From an uncultured Corynebacterium sp. (GTDB lineage Bacteria > Actinomycetota > Actinomycetes > Mycobacteriales > Mycobacteriaceae): a stretch of DNA of 64,000 nucleotides. The stretch lies in assembly GCF_946998835.1 (NCBI RefSeq), contig NZ_CAMQAZ010000003.1, forward strand, positions 68,507 through 132,506, in the 5' to 3' direction. Under the pieces are notes generated by a model. The model was not told where the DNA came from and did no database searches. It saw only the letters and a program-made list of their open reading frames with translations. Position numbers and translations under genes: made by a program. Every line of letters begins with the position of its first letter. Positions within the stretch are counted from its first letter, which is position 1. This document shows positions 53,037-62,164 of the stretch, piece after piece.

Positions 53037-54368
53037 ATGGCAACAGAAGAAAAACCGGGGCAATCACAACCACAAGCTACTGGAGCAAAGAAGAATGCCA
53101 TTGTGCTCAGTGTTCCCATGCTTGCGCTTGCCGTAATTGTTGCGGCATTGAACCTGCGCCCGAGTATCGCGTCAATCGGCCCGGTGCTCGATCAGCTCCT
53201 TTCCGACCTTGGCGCATCCTCCGCCTTCGGTGGTCTGATTACAGCCATTCCTGGGCTCGCGTTTTTCGCGATTGGGCTGTCCGCGGTGTCCGTCGGCAAG
53301 CGGATGGGTTTAAGTGGCGCGCTCACGGTTTCTGCCGTGTTGCTATTCGTCGGCCTCGCGGCACGTCCGTGGGTGAGTAGTATCTGGCTATTCCTGTTGT
53401 TTACCGCATTGTCAGTTGCGGGCATTGCGCTGGGAAATGTGCTGCTACCTGCGTGGATTAAGGTGCACGGTGGCCGCCATGCGGTCGTGCTGATGATGCT
53501 GTACTCCAGCATGCTCGCCCTCGGCGGTGGTCTGGGCCCGGCGACGGCATTTTTAATCAGCGATTCACCTGAAACACCCGCCGGCGGCGTCGACATGTGG
53601 CGCTGGGCGATTGCCGCATGGGCAATCACCGCTTTTGTGCAGCTCGTCGTGTGGGTGCCGCTGCGTGCGCGCATCGGATTCGATTACCCGAAGGCGCCGG
53701 TCAGCACCTCGGCAAGCACGCCAATCTGGAAGTCGCCGACAGCCATTGCGCTGGCGGTTTTCTTCGGCGTGCAGTCGATGAACGCCTACGTGCTCATGGG
53801 GTGGATGCCGAAAATGCTTATCGACGCTGGCATCAGCGTCAGCGTAGCCACCGCAGCATCCATGCTCGTCCAGGGGCTGGGCATCATTGGTGGTCTGCTG
53901 ATGCCGCCGCTGATTGCGCGGCTGCGCACCATGTCCTACGTCGCCTTTGGTCTCGGCTGCCTTTTCTTCCTCGGCTATATGTTGATGATTCTGATTGACC
54001 AGCGGGGAGCAGCAGCAACTGGGGCGGGATACGCAATCGGTGCTGCGTTCCTGCTGGGAGTCGGTGGTTTTTGTTTTCCCATGGCCATCGCACTGATTCC
54101 AGCTCGCACGCGCAGCCATGAGCTGACCGCGCGACTGTCCGGCTTCGTCCAGCCAATCGGCTACATTTTCTCCGCAGTCGGCCCCTTCCTGGTAGGTGTG
54201 GCCGCCGGAACCACGGAAACGTGGACACCGATTCTGGTCGTACTGCTTGGCACCACGGTCGTGCTAGCAGTACTTGGGCTGATTATCGGCCGGCCAACAT
54301 TCATTGATGATGAACTGGCTGACCGCGGTATCGGAGAAAAGAAGTCGGGGCGCATTCAGCTCGACTGA
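53037..54368 (+). CDS. MFS transporter, CynX/NimT family
   Basis: A 443-residue 12-helix major facilitator protein. AALNLRPSIASIGPVLDQLL near residue 40 is the CynX/NimT (cyanate/nitroimidazole transporter-like) signature, and GALTVSAVLLFVGLAARPW and HGGRHAVVLMMLYSSMLALGGGLG are further helices. A polar ~20-residue N-terminus precedes helix 1. The substrate cannot be told from sequence, and no cyanase is nearby. It is followed 56 bp later by a two-component system that might regulate it. Confidence 0.85.
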   Translation: MATEEKPGQSQPQATGAKKNAIVLSVPMLALAVIVAALNLRPSIASIGPVLDQLLSDLGASSAFGGLITAIPGLAFFAIGLSAVSVGKRMGLSGALTVSAVLLFVGLAARPWVSSIWLFLLFTALSVAGIALGNVLLPAWIKVHGGRHAVVLMMLYSSMLALGGGLGPATAFLISDSPETPAGGVDMWRWAIAAWAITAFVQLVVWVPLRARIGFDYPKAPVSTSASTPIWKSPTAIALAVFFGVQSMNAYVLMGWMPKMLIDAGISVSVATAASMLVQGLGIIGGLLMPPLIARLRTMSYVAFGLGCLFFLGYMLMILIDQRGAAATGAGYAIGAAFLLGVGGFCFPMAIALIPARTRSHELTARLSGFVQPIGYIFSAVGPFLVGVAAGTTETWTPILVVLLGTTVVLAVLGLIIGRPTFIDDELADRGIGEKKSGRIQLD

Positions 54369-54424
54369 ATATAGGGGAGTTAGCTCCACTGTTTTTAGAC
54401 GCGGGCCAATTTAGCTTTGAAACT

Positions 54425-55594
54425 ATGACAAAGAAAAAGAATTTAATCGCGCTGGCCTGGAGTTTTATCCTCGGCCTGCTGTTCATTCCCGGGCTGATTG
54501 TCTCTGTTGTGCTCCTGCCATGGATTCCCTTCACCAGCCGCGGTGCCGACTGGCTTTCCCGCTGGGCAGCATCGTGGTCCGGCACTCCAATCCCCAATCG
54601 TGTGACAAATCGCTGGTTCGACATCCGCAACTTCGTCAACCTGCTCGTCCAGTTGGTCATTGGCTTCGTCACCTTCACAGCATGGGTCGGTGGCGGCGGC
54701 GCGGTCGGAGTGCTGGCGGTTAGCCCATTCCTGGTTGACGAAATGCAGTTTTTCAGCTGGACTCTGACAGACCCAACACAGAAAATCATCGTCTCCTGGA
54801 TCTTCGGCATCCTCTTCCTGGCGCTGACCATTGCCATCAACCTCGGTGCCGGCCTACTGTCCATCTGGCTCTCCCACGCCATCCTCGCACCCTCCAGTGA
54901 GGAAGTCACTCAGTCTCGTGATGTGCTCATCGACTCGTTTTCCGGTGAGCGCCGACGCATCGAACGTGAGCTTCACGACGGCCCTCAGCAACATCTGACC
55001 GCCCTGAAGCTCAACATCGCCGCTGCTCGCATGGGTAAGACTGAGGAAGAAGTGACCGAGGCGCTCACCGCCGCCGATAACAATGCAACGCAAGCACTTG
55101 CGCAGTTGCGCTCGGTGGTGCTTGGCATTGCTCCGCCGGTACTGTTTGAAAACGGTCTGGTGGCAGCAGTGGAGGAACTGGCCGCGCACTCCGGAATGCA
55201 GGTGTCCGTCCGTGAAGATGGCGTCTCCGACTTCGGCCCGCTCGATGAGACCACAGCGTTGCTGGCGTACCACTGTGCAGCGGAAGGGTTGACCAATGCC
55301 ACCAAACATGGTCACGCCGACAGCGCCGAGATCACTCTTGCGGTTCAGGCTCCAAAGAAGGCGCTCGTGTCCCATCTCGGTACGCTTACGGTCACCGTGC
55401 GCGACAATGGCGTAGGCCTGGAAGCACCATCGGGGGCGGACGCTGTAGACGTCGTAAAGCATGGCACCGGAACCGGCATTGCGGGCCTGCGGGAACGGGC
55501 GGCAGCGCTCGGTGGCACCGTGTCGCTCACCAACGCCGACGGTGGTGCCGAATTGCGGTTGGAACTGCCCGTTCGCCAAGGAAGGACACGATGA
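54425..55594 (+). CDS. Two-component sensor histidine kinase (NarL/DesK-type)
   Basis: A 389-residue kinase. The N-terminal ~165 residues hold four hydrophobic helices (sensor domain). HisKA_3 follows with the phospho-His in RRRIERELHDGPQQHL (~residue 185), then an HATPase_c domain with VRDNGVGLE and GTGTGIAGLRERAAALGG. It overlaps its response regulator by 4 bp (ATGA), so the pair is translated together. The signal is unknown; a membrane-embedded sensor without a large outer loop suggests membrane or cell-envelope sensing. Confidence 0.93.
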   Translation: MTKKKNLIALAWSFILGLLFIPGLIVSVVLLPWIPFTSRGADWLSRWAASWSGTPIPNRVTNRWFDIRNFVNLLVQLVIGFVTFTAWVGGGGAVGVLAVSPFLVDEMQFFSWTLTDPTQKIIVSWIFGILFLALTIAINLGAGLLSIWLSHAILAPSSEEVTQSRDVLIDSFSGERRRIERELHDGPQQHLTALKLNIAAARMGKTEEEVTEALTAADNNATQALAQLRSVVLGIAPPVLFENGLVAAVEELAAHSGMQVSVREDGVSDFGPLDETTALLAYHCAAEGLTNATKHGHADSAEITLAVQAPKKALVSHLGTLTVTVRDNGVGLEAPSGADAVDVVKHGTGTGIAGLRERAAALGGTVSLTNADGGAELRLELPVRQGRTR

Positions 55595-56274
55595 AAATAC
55601 TGCTGGCAGAGGACTCCGTACTCCTGCGCGAGGGGCTGACCGGCCTGCTGCGGGCGCTGGGGCACGAGGTCGTCGCCGTCGGCGATGCGGATCAGCTGCT
55701 CGCCACCGCCGAAGGGCAAGCGTTCGATGTCATCGTCACCGATGTCCGGATGCCGCCGAACATGCGTGACGACGGACTGCTCGCGGTCTCCACACTTCGC
55801 CAGGACAACCCTGACCAGCCGGTTGTGGTGCTCAGTCAATACGTAGCGGCCAGTTATCTGGATCGCCTGCTGCAGCATGGTGGCTTTGGGTACCTGCTTA
55901 AGGAACGCGTCTCGGATGTCGACCACTTCGTTGCGGCGCTGGAAGAGGTCCGCGGCGGCGGTACCGTGGTTGACCCTGAAGTGGTCGCAACGCTGCTGAC
56001 TGCAAAGCAGGACGGCATCGCCGCGCTGACCCCGCGCGAGCGCGAAGTGCTCGACCTGATGGCGCAGGGGCTCAGTAATAAGGAAATGGAAAAGCGCCTG
56101 GTGCTGACCGCTGGTGCAGTGAGTAAGCATGTGGCGAATGTGTTTTTGAAGCTCGGCTTCCAGCCGGAGGATAGCAACCGTCGTGTTAAAGCAGTGTTGC
56201 GGTGGCTGAGATACACTGCGCCGTCGCCGTCGCCGTCGCCGTCGTCGTCGCCGTCGCCGTCGTCGTCGGCCTAG
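55591..56274 (+). CDS. LuxR/NarL-family response regulator with Ser-Pro tail
   Basis: A 227-residue regulator. The receiver domain (MKILLAEDSVLLREGL, acidic pocket; phospho-Asp in FDVIVTDVRMPP, ~residue 53; conserved Lys in YLLKERV) is followed by a LuxR helix-turn-helix (LTPREREVLDLMAQGLSNKEM). The last 17 residues are a Ser-Pro-Ser tail encoded by a CCGTCG-type microsatellite, absent from typical relatives. It is coupled to the kinase gene and followed by a strong hairpin. Confidence 0.93.
   Translation: MKILLAEDSVLLREGLTGLLRALGHEVVAVGDADQLLATAEGQAFDVIVTDVRMPPNMRDDGLLAVSTLRQDNPDQPVVVLSQYVAASYLDRLLQHGGFGYLLKERVSDVDHFVAALEEVRGGGTVVDPEVVATLLTAKQDGIAALTPREREVLDLMAQGLSNKEMEKRLVLTAGAVSKHVANVFLKLGFQPEDSNRRVKAVLRWLRYTAPSPSPSPSSSPSPSSSA
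56221..56268. repeat. CCGTCG microsatellite at the response-regulator 3' end
   Basis: About 48 bp of CCGTCG and GTC triplets encode the Ser-Pro tail just before the stop codon. Three-base periodicity means slippage changes tail length, not frame. Confidence 0.9.
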
Positions 56275-56311
56275 GTTGCGCCTCTGAATCAGCTCCGTAC
56301 CCACGCAAAAG

Positions 56312-56350
56312 CCCCGCGCCGACTCCTCCGAAACGGGAGTCGGCGTGGGG
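56312..56350 (+). terminator. Hairpin terminator after the two-component operon
   Basis: CCCCGCGCCGACTCC (56312-56326) pairs with GGAGTCGGCGTGGGG (56336-56350) with one G-U pair and a 9-nt loop. It ends the two-component operon and marks the left edge of the recombinase remnant. Confidence 0.8.
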
Positions 56351-56361
56351 ATTATGGGTAA

Positions 56362-57237
56362 TTGATGCTACTCGGATATAAGAAAGGCGAGGGTGGAAGC
56401 CTCGTCATCGACGAGACGCAGGCTCCGACCGTGCGGTTGATCTACCAGCTGTTCCTTGATGGGATAGCGATCAGTGAGATTAAAACCGAGCTCGCTGCCC
56501 GCAAGATTCTCACCCCGCGCGGGAAAGAAGTGTGGTCAACCTCGACAGTGTGCTCCATCCTGTCCAACGAAAAATACAAGGACGACGCCCTGCTGCAAAA
56601 GACGTTCACCACCGATTTCCTTACTAAGAAGATGAAGGTCAACGAAGGCGAAGTACCCCAATACTATGTATCAGGTAATCATGAGCCGATTACCGAACCG
56701 CGTATCTGGGATCAGATGCAATACGAACTCGCCACCAGGCATGGCAACATATAGTCAGCGAAAGTCGGGTTGTTCTCCACCCGGCTGGAATGTGCTCGGT
56801 GTGGGGCGTGGTATGGGCGTAAAACGTGGGCGTCGAACACGAAATGCAAAGACGCAGTTTGGCAATGCAACCATAAATACACAGACGAACATCCCTGCAG
56901 CAGCGCGACGGTGAAAGACGAGCAGATCGAAGCGCTGATTGCGGAAAACCAGCGGTGTGCGCTCGACCAGGACGCCTGCCAATCCGCGTACGCCGAACTC
57001 GATACTACCTACCGTAAGACGCTCGCACGTAGAACAAGCCTGGAAAAAGATATCGCAGCGAACACCGCCAAGCACGCCGCCATCACCACAACCCTGAATG
57101 ATCTGACAGGGGAACCTGTGAGCGAGTTTCACCCCGCACAATGGAGCGCACTTATCGACCACGCCATTGTCACCGAGGACGCGATCCGGTTCGTGTTCCG
57201 CACCGGTGAACAGGTGAGGATTGCCCTGAAAGGGTGA
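56362..57237 (+). pseudogene. Truncated large serine recombinase with internal stop
   Basis: The frame encodes the Recombinase domain (LLGYKKGEGGSLVIDETQAP, then RLIYQLFLDGIAI) and, after an in-frame TAG at 56752-56754, continues in the same frame into the zinc-ribbon domain (STRLECARCGAWYGRKTW, then CNHKYTDEHPCSS, four Cys) and a coiled-coil C-terminus. The catalytic N-terminal resolvase domain, with its serine, is missing: the sequence begins right after the preceding terminator. Both defects show it is a relic. Two separate short proteins could still be made, but neither would be a recombinase. Confidence 0.88.
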
Positions 57238-57286
57238 TGTTCGTATCAGTTGACGTGCACAGTAGACACACCTCCCAGAAATATAG

Positions 57287-57305
57287 TAAGGTTAGGCATA
57301 CCTAA
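57287..57305 (+). promoter_or_regulatory. DtxR-type iron box upstream of the ABC/ECF operon
   Basis: TAAGGTTAGGCATACCTAA matches the 19-bp DtxR/IdeR consensus (TWAGGTTAGSCTAACCTWA) at 17 of 19 positions. It overlaps a -10-like TATAGT (57282-57287) and lies 17 bp before the GTG start, the right place for iron-dependent repression. Confidence 0.85.
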
Positions 57306-57321
57306 GAAGGATGGTGCTTAC

Positions 57322-59109
57322 GTGAACGAAAGTGCAACGGATCAGGTTGTTGAAGGCGAGTATGGGTCGGCGAAGGAAAAATCAGTCGCTGGCCAGAACG
57401 CGATCCGTCAGCTATCGCAGCCGGTGAAAGGCAAACTGTTTATCGCGCAGGTTTTGGCTTTTCTCTCAGGCGTGTTGGCTATTGCCCCGTATGTGGCTCT
57501 GGTGGAGCTTGGCAGAGAACTTATGCAAGACCAGGTGGACCCGGCGCGAGTGAACTGGATCGTCATACTCCTCGTCAGCGCATACATGACCCGGTTGACC
57601 TTATATTTTGTTGCATTGGGCGTGACGCATTTTATTGACCTGTCGTTGCGTAATCAGATGCGTCGGCAAATTGCCGCCCGAATGTCGACTGCTCCGCTGT
57701 CGTGGTTTACCCGCGAGGGTGAGGGGAAGATCCGCAAGACCATTCAGGATGATACGGCCACGGTGCACACAGTGATCGCACACGGGCCGATCGAGAAACT
57801 GAACGCAATCGTCTCCCCGCTCGCCTTGTTGGCCTATGCGTTCGTGGTGGATTGGCGGCTCGCTCTGCTGTCGATTGCAACGATTCCGGTTTATGTGGGC
57901 ATGTATGGCATGTCGATGCGAGGGATGAATGAGAAGACCGCGGAAATGGACACCAAGCTCGCTCAGGTTTCGGCAACGATGGCCGAGTTCGTTGCCGGTA
58001 TCTCAGTGGTGAAAGCGTTCGGCAAGGTCGGCCAAGCACATAAAGCCTATTTAGATGCAGCTAACGAGTTTTCTAAGTTCTACCGGGCGTGGTGTATGCC
58101 GCTGGTGTCGATGTCGGTCGCCTCATTTTCGTGGGTGTCGATCCCGGTGTTGTTGATCGTGAACCTTGGCGGTGGCGCGTTGATGATGAACGCCGGTTGG
58201 GTGAGCATCTACGAGGTGATAACGACGACGTTGATCGCCTTGGTGCTGCCGGGAGCGTTGATGGCAGTCGCAACCATCGCCTGGTCTTATCAGCTCGCAG
58301 GTTCAGCGGCAGTACGGCTGGTGAATGTCATGGAGCTACCGGCGTTGAGTCAGCCCGATGCGCCACAGACACCACACGGTCATGATATCGAGATTCGGGG
58401 TGTGTCGTATGCCTATGACGACACCCAGGCATTAGACGAGGTGAGCCTGAGCATTCCGGCAGGCACGGTGACCGCGCTGGTTGGCCCGTCGGGTGCGGGG
58501 AAGTCGACGTTGGCGAGTTTAATTGCCCGCTTCGATGACCCGGACGCTGGCACGATCACTATCGGCGGGGTTGATCTAAAGAGCATTTCCCAGGATGTGT
58601 TGTATTCGACGGTCGCATTCGTCCTGCAAGATGCACAGCTTATTCGCGACACCATCCACAACAACATTGCCCTGGGCGCGCCAGACGCAACCTTGGATCA
58701 GGTGCGGCAGGCGGCGAGAGCAGCGCAGATCGACGAGTTCATCATGAGCCTGCCAGATGGTTACGACACCGTGTTGGGGGAGGACACCCACGTTTCGGGC
58801 GGGCAGGCAGCCCGTATCGCGATCGCCCGGGCGCTCATGGTTGATGCCCCAGTGTTGGTGCTGGACGAGGCGACGGCGATGGCGGACCCGGAATCGGAAT
58901 CGAAAATCCAACAAGCTCTCTCGACTCTTGCCAAAGGCAGAACCGTGATTGTGATCGCCCACCGACTGGCCTCGATCAGAGGGGCAGACCAAATTGTCGT
59001 CATGGAACGCGGGCGCATTGCTGTGGTCGGTAAACACGACGAGCTGTTGGGTAATGCGCACTATCAGGCACTTCTTGCCCAAGGTGCATGCGAGGAGATG
59101 ACACGATGA
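57322..59109 (+). CDS. ABC transporter ATP-binding/permease protein (siderophore-type half-transporter 1)
   Basis: A 595-residue exporter-fold half-transporter: six helices (about 40-305), then an ABC domain with Walker A GPSGAGKST (~387-395), signature VSGGQAARIAIARAL and Walker B VLVLDEATAMADPE. The GTG at 57322 follows AGAAGG at 57305-57310; an upstream in-frame TTG (57250) would place the iron box inside the gene. It overlaps the second half-transporter by 4 bp. The DtxR box and the pairing suggest an IrtAB/YbtPQ-like iron-siderophore importer; an exporter is not excluded. Confidence 0.85.
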   Translation: MNESATDQVVEGEYGSAKEKSVAGQNAIRQLSQPVKGKLFIAQVLAFLSGVLAIAPYVALVELGRELMQDQVDPARVNWIVILLVSAYMTRLTLYFVALGVTHFIDLSLRNQMRRQIAARMSTAPLSWFTREGEGKIRKTIQDDTATVHTVIAHGPIEKLNAIVSPLALLAYAFVVDWRLALLSIATIPVYVGMYGMSMRGMNEKTAEMDTKLAQVSATMAEFVAGISVVKAFGKVGQAHKAYLDAANEFSKFYRAWCMPLVSMSVASFSWVSIPVLLIVNLGGGALMMNAGWVSIYEVITTTLIALVLPGALMAVATIAWSYQLAGSAAVRLVNVMELPALSQPDAPQTPHGHDIEIRGVSYAYDDTQALDEVSLSIPAGTVTALVGPSGAGKSTLASLIARFDDPDAGTITIGGVDLKSISQDVLYSTVAFVLQDAQLIRDTIHNNIALGAPDATLDQVRQAARAAQIDEFIMSLPDGYDTVLGEDTHVSGGQAARIAIARALMVDAPVLVLDEATAMADPESESKIQQALSTLAKGRTVIVIAHRLASIRGADQIVVMERGRIAVVGKHDELLGNAHYQALLAQGACEEMTR

Positions 59110-60854
59110 ATCAACTATTGCTGCCACGCTTTAAGCGTTTGATGGAACCCGCCTCGTGGCGAGACCTCTCGGTCGGTCAAGCGTGGGGTGCGGTCTCAGG
59201 ACTGTGTCACGGCTTTGCCCTGCTCGCGCTACTCCCTGCAGCAAGCGCCTTGGCGACCGGAATGCCGGTGTGGGGGCTGTCGTTTTGGGGCTGGCTCATC
59301 GCCTTGGCGGTGTTCGCGGTGCTGGGCGTGGGCACGGAGTTTTATGGCATGCGCACCGGCTATATCGGCGCGCTTGGATTCATTCACGACGTCCACCAGG
59401 CAGTAGGTAACAAAGTAGCCCGCCTACCACTGGGAGTGTTCGATTCGGGTAGCTCTGGCCGACTGTCGCGCATGGTCACCAAGGAAATGATGGACTTGGG
59501 CGAGTCGGCGGCACATTTCATTTTCTCCCTCGTCCAAAAACTCTCAGCCGTGCTCGTAGTCACTGTGGGAACCTGGTTCTGGGATTGGCGGCTGGGACTG
59601 ACCTTGACGATCGCGTTCCCGATCATGCTTGCCTTCCTCCATATCTCCCGTGTGCTTCTCGATAAGGGCAAGAAGGTTTCCGAACCAGCCGAGTCAGAGT
59701 TGGCGGCTCGCATGGTCGAATTCGCCACCTGCCAAGGTGCATTGCGTTCCTGTCACGTCGCCGACGACTACCCGGCCCTTGATCAGGCTTTCGACCAGGC
59801 TGACCGCAAGGGCCGCAAAGCATTGTGGTTCGAAACACTAGCGAACCTGATTAATGGGATGTTCGTCCAAGCGCTCATTGTGGTGATGATCTGGCTCACC
59901 GCCCAACTCACCCTCGGCGGGCAGATGAATGCGCTGAACGCCTTGGTGACAATCGGCATGTGCCTGCGGTTCACCACCATGCTCCAAGACATTGGCGGAA
60001 ATATATCTGGGCTGGAAGAACGCCGCCAGCAGATGAACCACGTCGACAAGGTCATGGACGCTCCCGAACTGTCCGAACCTGTCACCTCCACACCGGTGAG
60101 CGCTCCTGGTGATGTTCGCTTCGATGATGTGACCTTCGGCTACGATCCGGACACCCCGGTTCTCCGTGATTTTTCCTTCCATGTCCCGCAAGGCGGCATG
60201 TGTGCCCTGGTTGGTCCATCTGGGTGCGGGAAGACGACGATCGCCCGGTTGGTTGCACGTTTCTGGGATGTGCAGTCCGGCAGCGTGCGCGTTGGCGGGG
60301 TTGATGTGCGTGAGCAGACCACCGAAGATTTGATGCGCCAGATATCCCTGGTCTTCCAAGACGTCTACTTATTCAATGACACGCTTGAGGCCAACATTCG
60401 CCTTGGCAACCCAGAAGCTACCGATGAAGAAATCAGGTGGGCCGCTGACCTGTCGGGCGTGACGGAAATCGTCAACCGCCTCCCAGATGGCTGGAATTCA
60501 TTGGCGGGCGCTGGCGGGCGTGCACTGTCAGGTGGGGAACGCCAACGAGTGTCCATCGCTCGCGCCTTGGTGAAGAAAGCCCCGATCGTGCTGTTCGATG
60601 AGGCCACCAGCGCGTTGGACGCGGAAAATGAAGCCAACATTGTTGCGGCGATGAACGAGCTACGCAAGCACTCCACGCTGATCGTGATCGCCCACAAACT
60701 GGAAACCATTCGCCAAGCTGACCAAATTATTGTGCTCTCCCACGGTGGGCGTATCGCCCAGCGCGGGCCTCACGACGAGCTGGTCAACCAGCCGGGTCAA
60801 TACCGCGATTTCTGGCAAGAGCGCATCAACGCAGGCGGATGGCAACTCGTCTAA
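59106..60854 (+). CDS. ABC transporter ATP-binding/permease protein (half-transporter 2)
   Basis: A 582-residue partner of the preceding protein. Six membrane helices are followed by an ABC domain with Walker A GPSGCGKTT (~369-377), signature LSGGERQRVSIARAL, Walker B IVLFDEATSALD and switch VIAHKLET. The start ATG overlaps the upstream stop (ATGA) with GAGGAG before it, so the two form a heterodimer translated in step. The ECF S gene follows 34 bp later. Confidence 0.87.
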   Translation: MNQLLLPRFKRLMEPASWRDLSVGQAWGAVSGLCHGFALLALLPAASALATGMPVWGLSFWGWLIALAVFAVLGVGTEFYGMRTGYIGALGFIHDVHQAVGNKVARLPLGVFDSGSSGRLSRMVTKEMMDLGESAAHFIFSLVQKLSAVLVVTVGTWFWDWRLGLTLTIAFPIMLAFLHISRVLLDKGKKVSEPAESELAARMVEFATCQGALRSCHVADDYPALDQAFDQADRKGRKALWFETLANLINGMFVQALIVVMIWLTAQLTLGGQMNALNALVTIGMCLRFTTMLQDIGGNISGLEERRQQMNHVDKVMDAPELSEPVTSTPVSAPGDVRFDDVTFGYDPDTPVLRDFSFHVPQGGMCALVGPSGCGKTTIARLVARFWDVQSGSVRVGGVDVREQTTEDLMRQISLVFQDVYLFNDTLEANIRLGNPEATDEEIRWAADLSGVTEIVNRLPDGWNSLAGAGGRALSGGERQRVSIARALVKKAPIVLFDEATSALDAENEANIVAAMNELRKHSTLIVIAHKLETIRQADQIIVLSHGGRIAQRGPHDELVNQPGQYRDFWQERINAGGWQLV

Positions 60855-60888
60855 ACACAGCGCATATCAGCACATAAAAGGAAAAACT

Positions 60889-61485
60889 ATGTCCACACGC
60901 ACATCCTCGCGCCTCAACACGCGCGACTTCATCAACATCGGCGTCTTCACTGCCTTGATGTTCGTCATCGTGTTTGCATTCGGAATGCTCGGGTTCATCC
61001 CCGTCGCCATGTATGCCGGCTTCTTGCTTTCTATCCTCGTTAACGGCATCGTCTTTGCGCTGTTCACAGCACGCACTCCGAAGATGGGGGCATTGACCAT
61101 CATGCTGATCCTCATCGAAATCCTCTTCTTCGTGACCGGCCACTGGGTGGGCGGCATCGCGATCGCCGCTGTATTCGGCCTGCTCGCCGACCTAGTCATC
61201 ACCAAGGGGCCGAAGAGCGTGAAGGTTCGCGTTCCGCTGGCATACGCACTGTTTATTCTGCCGATCTACGTGTCACCGTGGATGCCGCTATTTATGAACC
61301 AAGACGCATATATGTCGCAGATCGCCGAACAAATGGGCGCCGAGTATGCCGCGAAGATGGCCCAGGTTGTCACTATCCCGATTCTGTTGGGCTTCTTCGT
61401 CGTGATGCTCATCGTTGGCTGGCTTGCTGGTCTGTTGGGAACCAGGGTCGCGCGCAAACACTTTGAACGGGCCGGTCTTGTCTAA
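60889..61485 (+). CDS. ECF transporter S component, MptD-like
   Basis: A 198-residue membrane protein with about six helices beginning RDFINIGVFTALMFVIVFAFG, matching the MptD family of putative ECF substrate-binding (S) subunits; such proteins accompany siderophore transporter genes in several Firmicutes and Actinobacteria. The start at ATG 60889 has AAAGGA upstream. It has no linked vitamin-biosynthesis gene, and the iron box upstream of the operon points to an iron compound as the substrate (inference). Confidence 0.82.
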   Translation: MSTRTSSRLNTRDFINIGVFTALMFVIVFAFGMLGFIPVAMYAGFLLSILVNGIVFALFTARTPKMGALTIMLILIEILFFVTGHWVGGIAIAAVFGLLADLVITKGPKSVKVRVPLAYALFILPIYVSPWMPLFMNQDAYMSQIAEQMGAEYAAKMAQVVTIPILLGFFVVMLIVGWLAGLLGTRVARKHFERAGLV

Positions 61486-62164
61486 ACTTCCCGACCCGCG
61501 CACCATTATCGCAGCGCTCGTCATCGTCTCCACCACGATCTACAGTGCCTACTCGCCGTGGTTCGTGTGTGCTCTGGGCGGATTCGCCGCCGTGATGCTG
61601 GCGAGCGCTGCGATCAACCCCAACACGCTCGTGCGCCCGAGCTGGGTGGCCGTCTACCTGGCCACGTTTGCGGTCCTCGGTGGGCTCGTTTATGTGATAC
61701 CCCTGGTCTGGAAATCAACAGCCAGCGCATTCCTCGTGCTGTTTCTGCAGTGGATGTGGCGATTCAGCGTCAGCGCAGGCATGGGCGCATACGCGATCGG
61801 TGTAATCCGACCTGCCACCTTGCAAAAAGCACTAGCCAGCTCACGAATCCCGACTTGTTTGACGATCCCTATCTCAGTCGCGTTACGGGTGCTGCCCGTG
61901 ATCGGCCACGAGGTTAAAGCGATCTCAGATGCGATGAAGCTTCGCGGGATGTCCGCGCTTTCCCTGCGCGCGGCCCAGTACTTCACGATCCCGCTGCTAT
62001 CGACCGTGGTGCGAAGCGGGGACGAACTGGCATCTGCTGCCCTTGTACGCGGACTGGGCGGAACCGCAAAGCCTACCTCAGTCACGGTCGTGAAATTCCG
62101 GGTGGTCGACGCGGTCATTCTGCTCATCGTTATCGGCTTCGCGATATGGAGAATCACCCTATGA
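61478..62164 (+). CDS. ECF transporter transmembrane (T) component
   Basis: A ~228-residue EcfT-type protein with about five helices and the coupling-helix motif pair, seen here around LQKALASSRIPTCLTIPI and SDAMKLRGMSALSLRAAQYFTIPLL (the A-R-G-type segments contacting the ATPases). The start is uncertain: TTG 61478 overlaps the S-gene stop by 8 bp; TTG 61463 is another choice. It overlaps the ATPase gene by 4 bp (ATGA). Confidence 0.82.
   Translation: MSKLPDPRTIIAALVIVSTTIYSAYSPWFVCALGGFAAVMLASAAINPNTLVRPSWVAVYLATFAVLGGLVYVIPLVWKSTASAFLVLFLQWMWRFSVSAGMGAYAIGVIRPATLQKALASSRIPTCLTIPISVALRVLPVIGHEVKAISDAMKLRGMSALSLRAAQYFTIPLLSTVVRSGDELASAALVRGLGGTAKPTSVTVVKFRVVDAVILLIVIGFAIWRITL

Noticed and set aside
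55345..56304. A 319-codon minus-strand frame with a long poly-Arg stretch
   Set aside because: It is the complement of the CCGTCG microsatellite and of the response regulator; not a plausible protein.
56362..56754. Reading the recombinase fragment as an intact gene
   Set aside because: The catalytic domain is missing and the same frame continues past the TAG into the zinc-ribbon domain, so it is a broken gene.
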